Source: Azonexus sp.
GTDB taxonomy: Bacteria; Pseudomonadota; Gammaproteobacteria; Burkholderiales; Rhodocyclaceae
NCBI RefSeq assembly: GCF_023150235.1
Contig: NZ_JAKLLH010000007.1
Coordinates: 1 to 64,000, forward strand
Direction: 5' to 3'
Length of the DNA stretch: 64,000 nt
The position numbers and the translations under genes were made by a program. Under the pieces are notes generated by a model that was not told the origin of the DNA, ran no database searches, and saw nothing but the letters and a program-made list of their open reading frames with translations. Shown here piece after piece: positions 37,673 through 46,701 of this stretch (its first letter is position 1; every line of letters begins with the position of its first letter).

Positions 37673-39039
37673 CTCGCCATCCCGCCAAGAAAAACTCACC
37701 GTCCCCTGCCGCCGCCAAACCGTCGGCCACGACTTCGCCGCCGCGCGTCGCGCGCTTCACGCCGACGCTGTTCGCGCATGCCGAAGCGCTGCTGACGCAG
37801 TTGCTGCGTTTTGAACATCCGGCGGATGCGGCGGTTTCGCATTATTTCCGCGAACACCGGCAACTCGGGCACGCCGACCGCGCTTTCGTCGCAGAGAGCG
37901 TGTATGCCGTATTGCGCCGCTGGCGCAGCCTGGCGGCCCGCTGCCAGGCGTCCGGCCGGACGGCGGCGCAAGTCACGCCGCGAGCTTTGCTGCTGGCGAT
38001 GCTGGCGACGGTCCGCGGCTGGAGCCAGCGCGAATTGGCGCCGGTGCTCAAGGCGAGCGAAGAGGCCTGGCTGGCTGCGGCCAAGGAACTCGATGCGGCT
38101 TCCTTGCCGCCGGCGGTCGCGTGCGACCTGCCCGACTGGCTGTACGACGAACTGGCCGGCAATTACGGCGCCGAGGCCGTCGGCGAATTGGCGCGGGCAC
38201 TGAACCAGGCCGCACCGCTCGACTTGCGCGTGAATACGCTGAAAACCGAGCGCGAGGCCCTGCTGGCCGCGCTGGAGGCGACCGGGATCGCAGCGGTCGC
38301 CGGGCGCTGGTCGCCGTTGGCGCTGCGCCTGCGCGACAAGCCGGCGCTGGCCAAGCACCCGTTGTTCCTCGCCGGGCATTTCGAGGTCCAGGATGAAGGC
38401 AGCCAGTTGCTGGCCTGCCTGCTGGCGCCCAAGCGCAGCGAGGCGGTGGTCGATTTTTGCGCCGGAGCCGGTGGCAAGACCTTGTTGCTCGGCGCGCAGA
38501 TGAAGAACACCGGTCGCCTTTACGCTTTCGACGTTTCCGACCGGCGGTTGGCCAACATGAAGCCGCGCCTGGCCCGCAGCGGCCTCTCCAACGTGCATCC
38601 GGTGCGCATCGAACACGAGCGCGATACGCGGATCAAGCGCTTGGCCGGCAAGATCGACCGGGTCCTGGTCGATGCGCCGTGTTCCGGTCTCGGGACCCTG
38701 CGCCGGAATCCCGATCTGAAGTGGCGGCAGGATCCGCAGTCGGTCGGCGAGCTGACCGCCAAGCAGGCGGCCATCCTTGCCGCCGCCGCCACCCTGGTGT
38801 GTCCCGGCGGCCGCCTGGTTTATGCCACCTGCAGCCTGTTGACCGTGGAAAACCGGGGCATCGTCGAGGCCTTCCTCGCCGCTCACCCCGATTTCGCCTT
38901 GCTGCCGGCCGGCGAAGTCCTCGCCAGGCAGCAGATCGAATTGCCGGCGAGCGCGCTGAACGGCGATTGCCTGCAATTGCTGCCGCAGTATCACGATACC
39001 GATGGCTTCTTCGCCGCGGTGCTGGAGCGCCGGGCATGA
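37669..39039 (+). CDS. RsmB/NOP2-family RNA (cytosine-5) methyltransferase
   Basis: A 456-residue SAM-dependent methyltransferase. SAM site DFCAGAGGKTLLL, motif IV DAPCSGLGTLR and motif VI YATCSLL supply the two catalytic cysteines of the m5C RNA methyltransferases. The N-terminal region is NusB-like in length. It is probably an rRNA enzyme of the RsmB group, but the target base cannot be read; a true rsmB could be elsewhere. Confidence 0.9.
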   Translation: MTRHPAKKNSPSPAAAKPSATTSPPRVARFTPTLFAHAEALLTQLLRFEHPADAAVSHYFREHRQLGHADRAFVAESVYAVLRRWRSLAARCQASGRTAAQVTPRALLLAMLATVRGWSQRELAPVLKASEEAWLAAAKELDAASLPPAVACDLPDWLYDELAGNYGAEAVGELARALNQAAPLDLRVNTLKTEREALLAALEATGIAAVAGRWSPLALRLRDKPALAKHPLFLAGHFEVQDEGSQLLACLLAPKRSEAVVDFCAGAGGKTLLLGAQMKNTGRLYAFDVSDRRLANMKPRLARSGLSNVHPVRIEHERDTRIKRLAGKIDRVLVDAPCSGLGTLRRNPDLKWRQDPQSVGELTAKQAAILAAAATLVCPGGRLVYATCSLLTVENRGIVEAFLAAHPDFALLPAGEVLARQQIELPASALNGDCLQLLPQYHDTDGFFAAVLERRA

Positions 39040-40292
39040 ACGGCAAGAATCCGGCGCTGAAGCTGCTGCACGAACTGTGGGCCGATGTCGCCGACCCCGA
39101 CTTCGTCTGGCAGGTATTGGCGCTGGTCTTCTGCCTGCTGCTGGCCTGGGGCTTTGCCCGCTGGTGGTGGGGGCGCCACCGCGATGCCGCGGGGCATCTC
39201 AAGCAGGCCAGCTCGCGCCTTGCCTTTCCGCTGGTCGCATCGCTGCTGATCGGGGTCGCGCAACTGGCGCTGGCGCCGTTCGTCCACGTCAATCTGCTGA
39301 AACTGGCGCAGCCGCTGCTCGCCGCGATGGTCCTGGTGCGAACGGTGATCTTCGTGCTCCGCCAGGCCTTTCCGCAGGCCGCTTGGCTGGTCGCCTGGGA
39401 GCGCATCATCGCGGCCTTGGTCTGGGGCTGGCTGGCGCTTTACATCACCGATCTCGCCCCGTATGTGACTGAGGCGCTGGAGTCGGTCAGCTTCAAGCTC
39501 GGCAAGCAGAAGCTCGATCTGTGGATGCTGCTGCACGGGATGGTCACGGTCTTCCTGACCGTGGTCGTCGCCCTGTGGGTCGCCGGCGTTGTCGAAGCCC
39601 GCCTGATGCGCGTCGAGTCGCTCGACTCCAGCCTGCGCATGGTCGGCGTCCGCGTTGCCAAGGCCTTGCTCACCGTCGGTGCGCTGATCACCAGCCTGTC
39701 CCTGGTCGGGATCGACATGACGGCGCTCTCGGTCTTCACCGGTGCCCTCGGCGTCGGTCTCGGTTTTGGTTTGCAGAAGATCGCCAGCAACTATGTCTCC
39801 GGCTTCATCATCCTGCTCGACCGTTCGATCCGCCTCGGCAATATCGTCCAGGTCGGCAACGACGCCGGCCAGGTGACGCAGATCACCACCCGCTACACCG
39901 TGCTCAAACACCCCGGCGGAACCGAGTACATCGTACCCAACGAAGCCTTGATCGGCAGCGTGGTCCAGAACCAGACCTATTCCGACAGCAGCGTCCGCCT
40001 GGCCACGACTGTTGGCGTCGCCTACAGCAGTGATTTGGAGTTGGCAATGCGCCTGATGACCGAGGCCGCGTCCGCTCAGCCGCGTGTCCTGGCCGATCCG
40101 CCGCCCAAGGTGATGCTGACGCAATTTGCCGACAGCGCAATCAATCTTGAATTAGGTTTCTGGATTGCCGACCCGGAATCGGGAAAAGGAAACGTTCTTT
40201 CCGATGTCAATCTCGCCCTGTGGAGAGCGTTCCAGGATCACGGCATCGAAATTCCCTACCCGCAGAGGGAAGTGCGCCTGCTTCCCTCGTGA
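39036..40292 (+). CDS. MscS-family mechanosensitive ion channel
   Basis: A 418-residue protein with an extended N-terminal membrane region (about six spans to residue 250) and the MscS core: pore helix GALGVGLGFGLQKIASNYV, then SIRLGNIVQVG and PNEALIGSVVQN of the beta domain. It protects against hypo-osmotic shock. Start ATG 39036 overlaps the methyltransferase stop (ATGA); the longer upstream frame is a shadow. Confidence 0.93.
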   Translation: MNGKNPALKLLHELWADVADPDFVWQVLALVFCLLLAWGFARWWWGRHRDAAGHLKQASSRLAFPLVASLLIGVAQLALAPFVHVNLLKLAQPLLAAMVLVRTVIFVLRQAFPQAAWLVAWERIIAALVWGWLALYITDLAPYVTEALESVSFKLGKQKLDLWMLLHGMVTVFLTVVVALWVAGVVEARLMRVESLDSSLRMVGVRVAKALLTVGALITSLSLVGIDMTALSVFTGALGVGLGFGLQKIASNYVSGFIILLDRSIRLGNIVQVGNDAGQVTQITTRYTVLKHPGGTEYIVPNEALIGSVVQNQTYSDSSVRLATTVGVAYSSDLELAMRLMTEAASAQPRVLADPPPKVMLTQFADSAINLELGFWIADPESGKGNVLSDVNLALWRAFQDHGIEIPYPQREVRLLPS

Positions 40293-40425
40293 ACCGGGCT
40301 CGGGCAGGAGAATGGGGGGCTTACCGTTTCGGGCGGGCTGGCGGTCTCTGAAACAGGGATTCCAGGATCGGGCAAGGCTGCGTTCGGGTTACTGATCCGG
40401 CCAAATCCGGCGGGTGGTCAGGCGC

Positions 40426-40605
40426 TCAATTCCTGCGCCGCTTTTTCCATCGCTGTCTGAGCAGCACAATGAGAAAGCCGGCAAAAAGGGCGGCGGCGAG
40501 TGCCTTGAGGGGTTCGGCCTGGCCTTCGGTAAGCCAGTCGAACCCGGCAACGCCGACAAAGACGCCCAGGCTTTCGCTGATTGGCAGATTGTCGGCGAAG
40601 GCCAT
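40426..40605 (-). CDS. Small single-span membrane protein (59 residues)
   Basis: An open frame too short for routine calling: MAFADNLPIS... with one membrane span (ALAAALFAGFLIVLL, about residues 35-49) and a strongly basic tail (RQRWKKRRRN), so the C-terminus should stay inside. Its ATG shares its A with the stop of the 30-residue frame upstream (TAATG), implying coupled translation. No family is recognised. Together with the upstream frame and the RstA-like site it looks like a small regulated operon. Confidence 0.6.
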   Translation of the reverse strand: MAFADNLPISESLGVFVGVAGFDWLTEGQAEPLKALAAALFAGFLIVLLRQRWKKRRRN

Positions 40606-40697
40606 TAGCGGGCGGCTCCGGGCTTGCGCCCAGCGAGGGCGATGCCGAAGAGATAGTGGCGGGCGGCAACGATGAAGGCTTGAATATTACGGTCCAT
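40605..40697 (-). CDS. Very small protein (30 residues) upstream of and overlapping the membrane protein
   Basis: ATG 40697 with AGGAGG eleven bases upstream (a slightly long spacing); reads MDRNIQAFIV then a short amphipathic stretch AARHYLFGIALAG and a basic end (RKPGAAR). It ends on the start codon of the 59-residue gene. It may be a leader peptide or a true microprotein. Confidence 0.5.
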   Translation of the reverse strand: MDRNIQAFIVAARHYLFGIALAGRKPGAAR

Positions 40698-40743
40698 GAT
40701 TCTTTTTTCCTCCTGCGGATAGTGTCCTTTCGTCATGCAGGGG

Positions 40744-40827
40744 ATTTTAAGGAGCGACCCCGGTGCTGTCTGTGGCCTGTCCGTGGTGGGCAGTAACGCT
40801 ACGTGAACTTGCGTGACGTTGTGTAAC
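40744..40827 (-). promoter_or_regulatory. Promoter with RstA-like direct-repeat site upstream of the small genes
   Basis: On the minus strand, GTTACACAAC-GTCACGCAAG-TTCACG (40827-40802) is three repeats at 10-base spacing, containing the GTTACA half of the RstA box. Downstream lies CAGACA (40772-40767), 17 bases, TAAAAT (40749-40744), a fair sigma-70 promoter, about 47 bases before the first start codon. The neighbouring two-component pair is RstAB-like, which makes autologous control plausible. Confidence 0.4.
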
Positions 40828-40837
40828 CGCCAGGTTT

Positions 40838-42292
40838 TCAGCCGCTTGCCGATTCTTCCATGCAAGCGGTGCATTGCGCCGGCCAGCATAGTGTCAGGCG
40901 GGCGCCGCCGAGCGGGGCCTCGCTCGCCTTGGCCGTTCCCCCTTGCAGCTCGAGCACTCGCCGGGCGATGGCCAGACCCAGACCGTAGCCGCCGGTGGCA
41001 CGGTCGCGCGAACGGTCCAGCCGGGTGAAGGCAGAGAAAATGTGCTCGCGTTCTTCCGGGGGAATACCGATACCGTCGTCGTCGACGTGAATCTGGACGC
41101 GTCCGTCGCGCAGTTCGGCACTGACGACGACGCGTGCGTGGGCATATTTGAAGGCATTGCGCAGCAGATTGCGCAGCGCGTAGGGCATGGCCTTGCGGTC
41201 GAGATCCACCCGGCAGTTTTCTGGCAATCGACTGCAGTCGACCGTGACTTCCAGGCTACGCCCGAGCAGGCGTACGTTGTCGACCTCGTCTTCCAGCCAT
41301 TCCGGGAAATCGACGCAGGTGAAATGCGGTTCGGGGGCTTCGCGCTCGAAGCGGGCGTAGGTCAGGCTGGTGTCGATCAGGTGGTCGAGTTCATCCAGAT
41401 CGTCTTCCATCATCGACCACAGACGTTCGCGCTCGCTGTCCTCGCTGGTTTCGGCCAACATTTCGAGGGCGAAGCGCATGCGCGCAATCGGCGTGCGCAG
41501 TTCGTGGGAAATGCCGCAAGACAGTTCGCGGTGCGTCGCAATCAGTTGCTGCACCCGTTCGGCCATGCCGTTCATCGTGTCGGAAAGCGGAGCGAACAGC
41601 TGGCTGCGGGCATTGGGGGCGCGCGCGCCGAAATTGCCGTCGCCAAGCGAGCGGGCGGTCTGGCGCAGGGCCTCGAGATCGCGCCAGATGGGGCGAATCC
41701 AGAACCATAGCGCAATCGCGAAAATGACGCCGGTAAGGCTCCAGGTCAGCAGGCTCAGGCGCAATTCCAGGGGCATGCGGTCGACCAGCTCCGGGTTGCG
41801 GTTCGAGGCCAGCGGTCCGACCACCAGTACGCGGCTGCTGGTGCCTAGACGGTGATACATGATGTCTCCGTCATGGTCGATGGCAATGTCGCCGGCGTCG
41901 AGCTTGACCACCTGCGCCGGTGTCAGCTTGCGGTCAAGGGTGATACGCTCGACGATGTCGAGGCGGTAAGAGAATTTTTCGTCGATATCCTTGATCTTTC
42001 GTGCCCATTGATGCCGGGGATGGCGAAAGAGCTCGTCCTCGATCAACGTGATCGTACCGCGCATGAAACGACGCGCGTAGTCGTCGGTGATGCCGCGTTG
42101 GGCGGTCGAGATGACGAAATCGGCGGTGAAGGCAATGGCGACGAAAGAGCCCATCGCCAGCAGGTAAAAATTGAAGAAGAGGCGCGAAAGGCTGTAGCGA
42201 CCACTGCGCCAGCGCGGCAGCGAGACCCGGAACAGCGAGCGGGCCAGCCCGCCTCGACGGCGCTCTTCCTGGCGCGCGTCAGTTCCAGTCAT
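40838..42292 (-). CDS. Sensor histidine kinase, RstB-like
   Basis: A 484-residue membrane kinase: span (about 33-55), periplasmic domain (about 56-185), span (about 186-205), HAMP, dimerisation domain with phospho-His263 in CGISHELRTPIARM, and ATPase domain (N box YALRNLLRNAFKYAH, DDDGIGI, GGYGLGLAIA). The layout and H box match RstB/CpxA-type kinases. Start ATG 42292 overlaps the end of the response-regulator gene by 14 bases; the longer frame is a shadow. Confidence 0.9.
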   Translation of the reverse strand: MTGTDARQEERRRGGLARSLFRVSLPRWRSGRYSLSRLFFNFYLLAMGSFVAIAFTADFVISTAQRGITDDYARRFMRGTITLIEDELFRHPRHQWARKIKDIDEKFSYRLDIVERITLDRKLTPAQVVKLDAGDIAIDHDGDIMYHRLGTSSRVLVVGPLASNRNPELVDRMPLELRLSLLTWSLTGVIFAIALWFWIRPIWRDLEALRQTARSLGDGNFGARAPNARSQLFAPLSDTMNGMAERVQQLIATHRELSCGISHELRTPIARMRFALEMLAETSEDSERERLWSMMEDDLDELDHLIDTSLTYARFEREAPEPHFTCVDFPEWLEDEVDNVRLLGRSLEVTVDCSRLPENCRVDLDRKAMPYALRNLLRNAFKYAHARVVVSAELRDGRVQIHVDDDGIGIPPEEREHIFSAFTRLDRSRDRATGGYGLGLAIARRVLELQGGTAKASEAPLGGARLTLCWPAQCTACMEESASG

Positions 42293-42989
42293 GCTTGCTG
42301 AACAGGTAGCCCTTGCCGCGCACGGTCTTGATCCGGGTTGGATTTTCCGGGTCGTCGTTGAGTTTCTTGCGCAGTCGCGAAATACGGGCGTCGATCGAGC
42401 GGTCGAGGCCGTCAAAGCCGATGCCGCGCAATTCCTGCAGCAAGTCGTCGCGTGAGAGAACATTGCCGGCATGCGAGGCCAGCAGCCAGAGCAGGTCGAA
42501 TTCGGCGGTGGTCAGGTCGATGGTCTGGCCGGCAAGACTGGCATTGCGCGTCACCTGGCTGATACGGAACTGGCCGAAAACCAGGCTTTCGTCGTCACCG
42601 TTTGCCGGCGTGGCGGTATCGCTGCCCGGGCGTCGGCGTAGAAGAGCCTTGACCCGAGCCAGCAGTACGCGTGGCTGGACTGGCTTGGCAATGTAGTCGT
42701 CGGCACCCATCTCCAGCCCGAGAATCTGGTCGAAATCCTCGTCGCGGGCGGTGAGCATCAGGATGACTCCCCGGTAGGCGGGACGGACTGCGCGGCAAAC
42801 CTCCAGCCCATCCTTGCCGGGAAGCATGACGTCGAGGATGACCAGATCGGGTTGTTCTTCGAGAATGCGACTCTCGGCGCTGTCGCCGCGAGCCTCGATG
42901 CTGACCGAGAAATCGTTCTTGCCCAGATACTCGGCGGTCAGTTCAGCGAGTCGGGTGTCGTCTTCGACGAGCAGAATACGGATAGTCAT
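42279..42989 (-). CDS. OmpR-family response regulator, RstA-like
   Basis: A 236-residue regulator: receiver with acidic Glu9/Asp10/Asp11 and phospho-Asp53 in LVILDVMLPGKDG, then an OmpR/PhoB winged helix (about 132-232; DLTTAEFDLLWLL, RSIDARISRLRKKL, KTVRGKGYLF). The receiver is closest in feel to RstA (LAEYLGK... RGDSAE). It heads the kinase gene with a 14-base overlap. Confidence 0.93.
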   Translation of the reverse strand: MTIRILLVEDDTRLAELTAEYLGKNDFSVSIEARGDSAESRILEEQPDLVILDVMLPGKDGLEVCRAVRPAYRGVILMLTARDEDFDQILGLEMGADDYIAKPVQPRVLLARVKALLRRRPGSDTATPANGDDESLVFGQFRISQVTRNASLAGQTIDLTTAEFDLLWLLASHAGNVLSRDDLLQELRGIGFDGLDRSIDARISRLRKKLNDDPENPTRIKTVRGKGYLFSKHDWN

Positions 42990-42999
42990 GGCGGGGATG

Positions 43000-43233
43000 T
43001 TAACCGGGCTTGCGTCTGCGGTCCAGCGCGCGCCCCGCGATCAGCGGTGGGCCGACGATCAGGGCGCTACCGTCGGGCAGGGCAATGGCCAAGGTCTCGC
43101 CATCGCCGGTAGCGCAGCGATAAACGGTGAGCCCGGCACAGACTTCGGCACTCAGTATCTCGTGTCCGCCCAAGTGCTCGGCCAGGGCTTCGCGCGAGAC
43201 CGCACGGTATTCCAGGCTGCACTTGCCGCTCAT
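43000..43233 (-). CDS. Small protein, function unknown (77 residues)
   Basis: A soluble 77-residue protein with a compact alternating beta pattern (ILSAEVCAGLTVYRCATGDG, LAIALPDGSALIVG) and a basic end. Overlaps the GGDEF-EAL gene by four bases (ATGA) and lies 10 bases before the RstA-like gene, so all four are probably one transcript. No family recognised. Confidence 0.7.
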   Translation of the reverse strand: MSGKCSLEYRAVSREALAEHLGGHEILSAEVCAGLTVYRCATGDGETLAIALPDGSALIVGPPLIAGRALDRRRKPG

Positions 43234-45386
43234 GTGCCATTGTCCTCCAGCGATTTTCCCTGGCGCAGCATCAGGGTGAATTCCTCGGCCGGGACCGGGC
43301 GGCTGAAGTAGAAGCCCTGCAGGGCATCGCAGCCGTATTCGCGCAGCAGTGCGAGCTGGGCCAGGTTCTCGACACCCTCGGCTACCACACGCATGCCGAG
43401 ACGATGACCCATGGCAATCACGGCATGGGCAATGGCGGCATCGTCGGCATTTTCGTGAATGTCGCGGACGAAGGAGCGGTCGATCTTGAGAACGTCGATG
43501 GGAAAGCGCTTGAGATAGGAGAGGCTGGAGTAGCCGGTTCCAAAGTCGTCGAGCGAGAGTAGCGCTCCCAGGGACTGCAGGTCGCGCAGGGTGGTCAGGG
43601 TATTTTCGAGGTCGTGCATCATCATGCTCTCGGTGAGCTCGAAACCGAGCCTTTCGCCCGGGATGCCGAATTCCTGCAGGGCGCTGCTGATCGTTTCGAG
43701 TAGATCGTCCTGGCGGAACTGGCGGGCCGAGAGGTTGATCGATACCCGGAGCGGTGGTAGGCCGTTATCGTTCCATTCGCGTAGATCGCGGCAGACCTGG
43801 CGAACGATCAACTGTCCGAGTGGAATGATGAGGCCGGTTTCTTCCGCGAGCGGGATGAATTCTCCCGGCTGGATGCGCCCGATGCGCGGATGTTCCCAGC
43901 GGATCAGTGCTTCGGCCCCGGTAATGCGACCGCTCTCCAGCGAGACTATCGGCTGGTAATGCACGATCAACTCGTCCCGTTCGAGCGCACGGCGCAGATT
44001 TCCCTCCATGTCCAGGCGGTCGAGTGCCATGTGGGTCATCTCGGGGGTGTAGAAGCGGTAGTTGTTGCGACCGTGTTCCTTGACCCGGTACATCGCCACG
44101 TCGGCATTGCGCAGCAGGGCCTCGCCGTGTTCTCCGTCGCGTGGATAGATTGCGGCCCCGATTGAGGCGGTGACGAAAATTTCCTTTCCTTCGAGAATGA
44201 AGGGCTGGCTGAAAGCACGCAGTATCTTGCTGGCGACAATGGCCAGGTCGTCGGCCACCTGCAGGCGTCCGACGACGATCACGAACTCATCGCCGCCGAG
44301 GCGGGCGACGGTGTCGCTGTCGCGCACGCAAGTGCCGATGCGGGCGGCGACATTTTTCAGGAGTTCGTTGGCCGGGGTGTGGCCAAAGCCGTCGTTGATC
44401 AGTTTGAAGCGGTCGAGATCGAGCAGCAGGATGCCGGCAAGCAAACCGTCGTCCCGCGCCTGGGCAATGGACTGTCCAATCCGGTCATTGAGGAGATTGC
44501 GGTTGGCCAGGCCGGTCAGGCTGTCGTGGTTGGCATGAAAGGCCAGTTGTTGCTCGTAGTTGATGCGCTCGGTGACATCGTTGACGATGCTTACGAAGTG
44601 CGTGGTGATTTCTCCGGCCTCATCGCGGACCGGCGAAATATAAAGCTCGTTCCAGAACAGGGTGCCATCTTTGCGATAGTTGCGCAGAATGGCGTGTCCT
44701 TCGTGCTGGTTGCGCAGGGCGTCACGGATGGTGTTGAGCCCCTTCTGATTGAGGTCGTCGCGTACCAGGAAGCGACCGCTGATGCCGATCACCTCTTCGG
44801 AGCTGTAGCCAGTGATCCGCTCGAAGGCGGGGTTGACGTACACAATGGGGTGGTCGAGCTGGGTGGACGAGGTGATCATCACGCCGTTGGAGCTGGATTC
44901 CAGCGCACGCGAGAGCTGGCGCAGGCTGGACTCCATCTGCTGTCGCGCATATTCGCCGCGCAGGCGGGCGAGCGACTCGGCCAGATTGTCCGCAACGATG
45001 TGCAGCAATTGTTCTTCGCCCGGTGTTGCGCAGGTTTCGGGTTCGACGCCGAGGAAACCGAAGGAATGGCCGGCATGCTCGATGCGCGCGAGAAAGCGCG
45101 CCTGGGAGGCGGCAGTCTCGAAGCTGGCCCAGTCGACCGGTGGCGCATCTTTTGCCGCCGCTGCCGCCAGTTCGATGTAGGTGCCGCTACTGCCCTGGGG
45201 AAAGAGGCCAACGCAGGCGCAACGATACTCGCCCGCATCGACCAGGGTGCGGCAGGTTTCTTCCAGAAGTTGTTCTTCGCTGCTGGTCTGTTGTCGCAAG
45301 CGAACGATGGCGGCAAGCAGGGCCAGCGGCTGGCTTGCCCCACCCACGGCGTGTCCGGGGGTGGTCTGGTAACTCGGGTGTGGCAC
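43230..45386 (-). CDS. Cytoplasmic GAF-PAS-GGDEF-EAL protein
   Basis: A 718-residue c-di-GMP enzyme with no membrane span. A GAF-like region (about 20-140) is followed by PAS (about 160-285), GGDEF (about 290-445) with intact GGDEF and an upstream RDSD inhibitory site (RxxD), then EAL (about 465-705) with intact EALIRW, NLSARQ, ELTES and DDFGTGYSS. Both domains look catalytically competent, unlike the 6588-8960 protein. Confidence 0.93.
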   Translation of the reverse strand: MPHPSYQTTPGHAVGGASQPLALLAAIVRLRQQTSSEEQLLEETCRTLVDAGEYRCACVGLFPQGSSGTYIELAAAAAKDAPPVDWASFETAASQARFLARIEHAGHSFGFLGVEPETCATPGEEQLLHIVADNLAESLARLRGEYARQQMESSLRQLSRALESSSNGVMITSSTQLDHPIVYVNPAFERITGYSSEEVIGISGRFLVRDDLNQKGLNTIRDALRNQHEGHAILRNYRKDGTLFWNELYISPVRDEAGEITTHFVSIVNDVTERINYEQQLAFHANHDSLTGLANRNLLNDRIGQSIAQARDDGLLAGILLLDLDRFKLINDGFGHTPANELLKNVAARIGTCVRDSDTVARLGGDEFVIVVGRLQVADDLAIVASKILRAFSQPFILEGKEIFVTASIGAAIYPRDGEHGEALLRNADVAMYRVKEHGRNNYRFYTPEMTHMALDRLDMEGNLRRALERDELIVHYQPIVSLESGRITGAEALIRWEHPRIGRIQPGEFIPLAEETGLIIPLGQLIVRQVCRDLREWNDNGLPPLRVSINLSARQFRQDDLLETISSALQEFGIPGERLGFELTESMMMHDLENTLTTLRDLQSLGALLSLDDFGTGYSSLSYLKRFPIDVLKIDRSFVRDIHENADDAAIAHAVIAMGHRLGMRVVAEGVENLAQLALLREYGCDALQGFYFSRPVPAEEFTLMLRQGKSLEDNGT

Positions 45387-45519
45387 GGATTGTCTTCTCC
45401 ACTTGTGTTGCCGTTACGGCTTATAGTATTGCTCCGCATTATGCGGTCTACCGCCGGGGACTGGCAAATTCCCTTCCGGCCGGTGGGGTGTATGGAAATT
45501 GATTCATGGAGATTGATCG

Positions 45520-46068
45520 ATGCAGCAGCAATTGTCGGGTATCCGCCGGAGTCCGGTTCTCGGTGGGCTTGCCGAGGCGCCGGCGCGAGCCTGGTTCGCC
45601 GCCTTGAGCCTTGGCGTTTTTGGCTTGATGCTGGGGGGGATGACCTTGCAGCATCTGGTTCGCATTGCGCCTTGCCCTCTTTGTATTGCGCAGCGCTTCC
45701 TGTATTTTCTGCTGGCTTTTATCGCCTTGGGAGGCGTTGCCTGGCCGGCCTGGGTGCGTTTCTGGTCCTTGCTCACCGGTGGCGTGGCGTTCTTCGGTTG
45801 GTGTATTGCCGCCTACCAGACCTGGATGCAGGCTTTCCCCCATCTGGCGCCGGAATGTAGTTACACCGACCCCAATCTGATCGAGCGCATGGTCGATTGG
45901 TTGGGTATGCAGTGGCCTTCGCTATTTCTGGCCACCGGCTTCTGCGGAAGCCGCGACTGGGAATTTGTCGGCCTGTCGCTGGCTAATTGGTCGCTGCTGG
46001 CTTTTACGCTCATCCTCACGCTTTTGGCCTGGCTGTTTTTTTCGCGCAGGCCTTCGTTGCGCGCTTGA
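45520..46068 (+). CDS. dsbB: Disulfide bond formation protein DsbB
   Basis: A 182-residue inner-membrane quinone reductase that reoxidises DsbA. Four spans, periplasmic Cys52-x-x-Cys55 (PCPLC) and the second loop pair Cys113 (PECSY) and Cys142 (GFCGSRDW). Full length. A terminator shared with rpmG follows. Confidence 0.93.
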   Translation: MQQQLSGIRRSPVLGGLAEAPARAWFAALSLGVFGLMLGGMTLQHLVRIAPCPLCIAQRFLYFLLAFIALGGVAWPAWVRFWSLLTGGVAFFGWCIAAYQTWMQAFPHLAPECSYTDPNLIERMVDWLGMQWPSLFLATGFCGSRDWEFVGLSLANWSLLAFTLILTLLAWLFFSRRPSLRA

Positions 46069-46110
46069 TTCTCCGGGGGATTTTGCAGGATTTGCCAGCA
46101 GAAAAAACAA

Positions 46111-46130
46111 AACCCGCCGAAAGGCGGGTT
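46111..46130. terminator. Terminator between dsbB and rpmG
   Basis: AACCCGCC / GGCGGGTT with a GAAA loop. The minus-strand side carries a good T-tract (TTTTGTTTTTTC), so it mainly ends the rpmB-rpmG transcript. Confidence 0.9.
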
Positions 46131-46160
46131 TGTCGAAGGCTGGAGAAGCTCCGGGCTGAA

Positions 46161-46331
46161 TTACTTCAGCTTGACTTCCTTGTAGGCCACGTGCTTGCGG
46201 GCCTTCGGGTCGTACTTCATGAACTCCAGTTTTTCAGGCGTCGTGCGCTTGTTCTTGGAGGTGGTATAGAAGTGACCGGTACCCGCGGTGGATTCCAGTT
46301 TGATCTTTTCGCGACCGCCTTTGCTAGCCAT
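46161..46331 (-). CDS. rpmG: 50S ribosomal protein L33
   Basis: A 56-residue open frame, below the usual size cut-off but clearly L33: [17 protein letters not shown], then [10 protein letters not shown] and EFMKYDP with [14 protein letters not shown] at the end. It lacks the zinc-binding cysteines, so it is the Cys-free L33 form. It lies 17 bases after rpmB. Confidence 0.96.
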   Translation of the reverse strand: MASKGGREKIKLESTAGTGHFYTTSKNKRTTPEKLEFMKYDPKARKHVAYKEVKLK

Positions 46332-46348
46332 TTTTCAATCCCTCTTGA

Positions 46349-46582
46349 TTAGATTTCGCCACGGGCGCGCAGGTCGGCGAGGACGGAATCGATACCGTTC
46401 TTGTCGATGATGCGCAGACCGGCGTTGGAAACGCGCAGGCGGACAAAGCGGTTTTCGCTTTCGACCCAGAAACGACGATACTGCAGATTCGGCAGGAAGC
46501 GGCGCTTCGTTTTGTTGTTGGCATGGGAAACGTTGTTCCCAACCATCGGGGCTTTACCCGTGACTTGGCAGACTCGCGCCAT
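46349..46582 (-). CDS. rpmB: 50S ribosomal protein L28
   Basis: A 77-residue L28: [20 protein letters not shown] at the start, [13 protein letters not shown] in the middle and [16 protein letters not shown] at the end. It leads the rpmB-rpmG operon, the standard arrangement. Confidence 0.97.
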   Translation of the reverse strand: MARVCQVTGKAPMVGNNVSHANNKTKRRFLPNLQYRRFWVESENRFVRLRVSNAGLRIIDKNGIDSVLADLRARGEI

Positions 46583-46618
46583 GATGGTGCTCCAGAATTC
46601 GCTAAGAGAAAGCCCGTG

Positions 46619-46647
46619 ATTCTATCCGGTAATGCCTTGGTGGGCAA
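46619..46647 (-). promoter_or_regulatory. rpmB: Sigma-70 promoter of rpmB-rpmG
   Basis: TTGCCC (46647-46642), 17 bases, TAGAAT (46624-46619), about 37 bases upstream of the rpmB start codon. Confidence 0.55.
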
Positions 46648-46701
46648 GTATTTTTTGTCTAAGTTTCATTCGGCAACCCGCCTGAACTGTCTCCGCATGA
46701 C

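Noticed and set aside
40414..40675. Plus-strand small frames between mscS and the two-component genes
   Set aside because: No RBS, no hydrophobic or conserved pattern; the minus-strand pair with AGGAGG and TAATG overlap is the better reading.
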